Shown: positions 53,998 through 55,352 of the stretch, piece after piece | How the letters are laid out: every line of letters begins with the position of its first letter | Position numbering within the stretch: the first letter of the stretch is position 1 | Assembly (NCBI GenBank): GCA_015067255.1 | Contig: SVMS01000009.1 | Location: 1-55,352 of the forward strand | Direction: 5' to 3' | Source: Oscillospiraceae bacterium | GTDB lineage: Bacteria; Bacillota; Clostridia; Oscillospirales; SIG519 | DNA length: 55,352 bases | The notes under the pieces: model-generated | What the model was told of the DNA's origin: nothing | The model's database searches: none | What the model saw: the letters and a program-made list of their open reading frames with translations, nothing else | Program-made: the position numbers and the translations under genes

Positions 53998-55074
53998 ATG
54001 AAAATTTTATTTTCAAAGCAAGGTAAATCCTGTTATGTTGCAGATAAAGAAAGAGTTATTTTTTGTATTGATAATGCTTATTTTGATATCAACGGCAACG
54101 AAGTGCCTGACGAAGAAGCGTTTCATAAAAATAAAGACAATGACGGCTGGTATCGTTATTGGATGGACTATGAAGGGTTACCCGAGCCGTTAGAGGCTGA
54201 AACGACTATTGAGCCGGAATGGGAGATTGACGATGTCTTTGGCAAATTCGGTTTTAAAAATCAAGCAGGCAAATTTATAATTGAGCCGCAATATGCATGT
54301 GCTCACGATTTTACCTGCGGTCTTGCTTCGGTAAACCTAAACAGAACCTGGTATAAAACTCCCGATGGTCATAGATGTTACGAGAATCATTATGGATATA
54401 TCGACTCAACCGGGAAAACCGTGATTGGCTTTCAATATGATGAAGCCCGTCCGTTTAACAAATACGGTGTTGCCGTGGTTACTAAAAATACCGATAATTT
54501 CTACCATTTAATCGACCTTGAAGGAAACGAAATTCCCGATACGAGATTCCCGGATATTTCTTATTACGATTACAACGACAGATATCTGGAGTTTTCCCGT
54601 GATGATGACGAGGAAGCCCTAATCGGTCTTTACGATACGAAAGAGCGAAAGGTTTTAATTGAACCAAGGTTTAGAGAAGTTTCTGTAACCGACGATAACC
54701 ATATTCTTGTATGGGAACGGGACGGAGAATACGGGGAAAGCGATTTCAGACAATATTACATCAATGGAAACGGCGAGCTAATATATCCGTGGCTTTCCAA
54801 ACAAAGATTTGCCATTGTTGAAATACCCGATATAAACGATGTTGCTGCAGTTGCGATTTCTCAATATATCGAACTTGCCAAAAAGCACTCCGGCAGTTAC
54901 TTCCCACACAACGATAAAAAATATGAAAGAAAATTTGTCTATGGCTTGTATTCTTCAAAAGAAGAGTTTTTACTCCCATTAGAATATGAAAAAATAGAAA
55001 AATTAACTGATGATATTTGGGGCTGTTGTAAAGAAGGAGTTATTACCATTGTAAAAACCGAACCAACTGACTAA
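53998..55074 (+). CDS. WG-repeat beta-propeller-like protein
   Basis: A 358-residue protein with WG-type beta repeats: FGKFGFKNQAGKFIIEPQYA, GYIDSTGKTVIGFQYDEARP, a LIGLYDTKERKVLIEPRFRE unit and a final FVYGLYSSKEEFLLPLEYEK. There is no signal peptide. GGTGG precedes ATG. WG-repeat proteins are found in many gut bacteria; their ligands are largely unknown. It ends in a strong terminator. Confidence 0.85.
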   Translation: MKILFSKQGKSCYVADKERVIFCIDNAYFDINGNEVPDEEAFHKNKDNDGWYRYWMDYEGLPEPLEAETTIEPEWEIDDVFGKFGFKNQAGKFIIEPQYACAHDFTCGLASVNLNRTWYKTPDGHRCYENHYGYIDSTGKTVIGFQYDEARPFNKYGVAVVTKNTDNFYHLIDLEGNEIPDTRFPDISYYDYNDRYLEFSRDDDEEALIGLYDTKERKVLIEPRFREVSVTDDNHILVWERDGEYGESDFRQYYINGNGELIYPWLSKQRFAIVEIPDINDVAAVAISQYIELAKKHSGSYFPHNDKKYERKFVYGLYSSKEEFLLPLEYEKIEKLTDDIWGCCKEGVITIVKTEPTD

Positions 55075-55087
55075 TCTGAATAAAAGA

Positions 55088-55127
55088 TAACGCTCCGTCA
55101 GGACTTCCCCTGACGGAGCGTTTGTTG
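55088..55127 (+). terminator. Terminator after the WG-repeat gene
   Basis: AACGCTCCGTCAGG pairs with CCTGACGGAGCGTT around ACTTCC and is followed by TGTTG. It starts 15 bp after the stop. Confidence 0.9.
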
Positions 55128-55209
55128 TAGAAATTGAATTGCGGAAGAAAATATTCTTTTAATCACGTTATGTATCGTAATACAAAGCTTTTCTTCAAGA
55201 GTCAATGTG

Positions 55210-55290
55210 TTATATGATTCTGCGGATTTCTTTGGGGATAACTATCCTTCCCAAATCGTCTCCACGTGTCAAGTATTCACCAAGAGTTTT
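55210..55290 (-). pseudogene. AbrB/SpoVT-family fragment
   Basis: The minus strand reads LTRGDDLGRIVIPKEIRRII and then TAA. DDLGRIVIPKEIRR is the N-terminal half of the AbrB DNA-binding domain, but there is no clear start codon and the domain stops before its second half. It is probably a decayed or truncated gene. Sequence continues beyond the right edge, so a start further right cannot be excluded. Confidence 0.5.
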
Positions 55291-55352
55291 AAAAATCCTT
55301 TATTTTACAGGGTTTTTGGGGCTTTTTGACTTTTTCGAAAAAGGTATAGAAT

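Overview
This 55 kb window carries the replication-origin region of a low-GC Firmicutes chromosome. The organism is most likely a gut or rumen clostridium of the Ruminococcaceae/Oscillospirales kind. The evidence is the dnaA-dnaN-yaaA-recF-remB-gyrB-gyrA order, a clostridial-type second topoisomerase B subunit, RemB, DarA, YmdB and RNase Y, and a secreted glycoside hydrolase with a type I dockerin. The taxonomic call is inference from gene content only.

Layout. 0.9-5.1 kb: a parE-like gene with a serine beta-lactamase-fold protein upstream of it, and ymdB. 5.1-8.5 kb: small accessory genes (an XRE regulator, a 54-aa protein, a DUF3343/cysteine-desulfurase-like pair, a YafQ/RelB toxin-antitoxin pair). 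8.9-19.1 kb: long minus-strand runs of housekeeping genes, first hprK, mtaB, a PHP protein and comM/yifB, then darA, a PLP decarboxylase, serS, parB and parA, with two perfect parS sites behind parA. 19.3-21.9 kb: a proline-rich protein and a SpoIID-like protein with peptidoglycan-binding repeats. 22-31.4 kb: an accessory island with five small HTH/AbrB regulators, two SLOG-family genes (one broken by a stop codon), a frameshifted Cys-rich mini-gene and two paralogous secreted glycosidases. 31.8-42.1 kb: gyrA to dnaA on the minus strand. 42.4-45.0 kb: acpP, rnc, rpe and a diacylglycerol-kinase family gene on the plus strand. 45.3-49.4 kb: a second accessory island with three XRE regulators, an intact Cys-rich mini-protein, a remnant of another, and an M48-type membrane peptidase. 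49.7-53.2 kb: rqcH and rny. 53.4-55.1 kb: a hypothetical gene and a WG-repeat protein.

Gene polarity flips between dnaA (minus) and acpP (plus). The dnaA-dnaN gap holds a DnaA-trio-like tract beside degenerate DnaA boxes, so replication probably starts near 40.5 kb. The core genes then point away from the origin, while several accessory genes on both arms run head-on to it.

The most unusual content is between genes. At least six families of modular palindromic repeats recur. Each repeats a short constant word (AATTCATG, AGCTAAAT, CGATAT, AATAAAACT and others) alternating with short hairpins. In the complete blocks the word is read in one orientation in the first half and inverted in the second. 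Some hairpin slots differ between copies by compensatory changes or by whole-hairpin swaps. These blocks sit mainly at operon ends and around the accessory genes. A second recurring theme is XRE regulators divergently placed beside a tiny Cys-rich protein (three loci, two of them decayed) or beside a SLOG-family protein (two loci).
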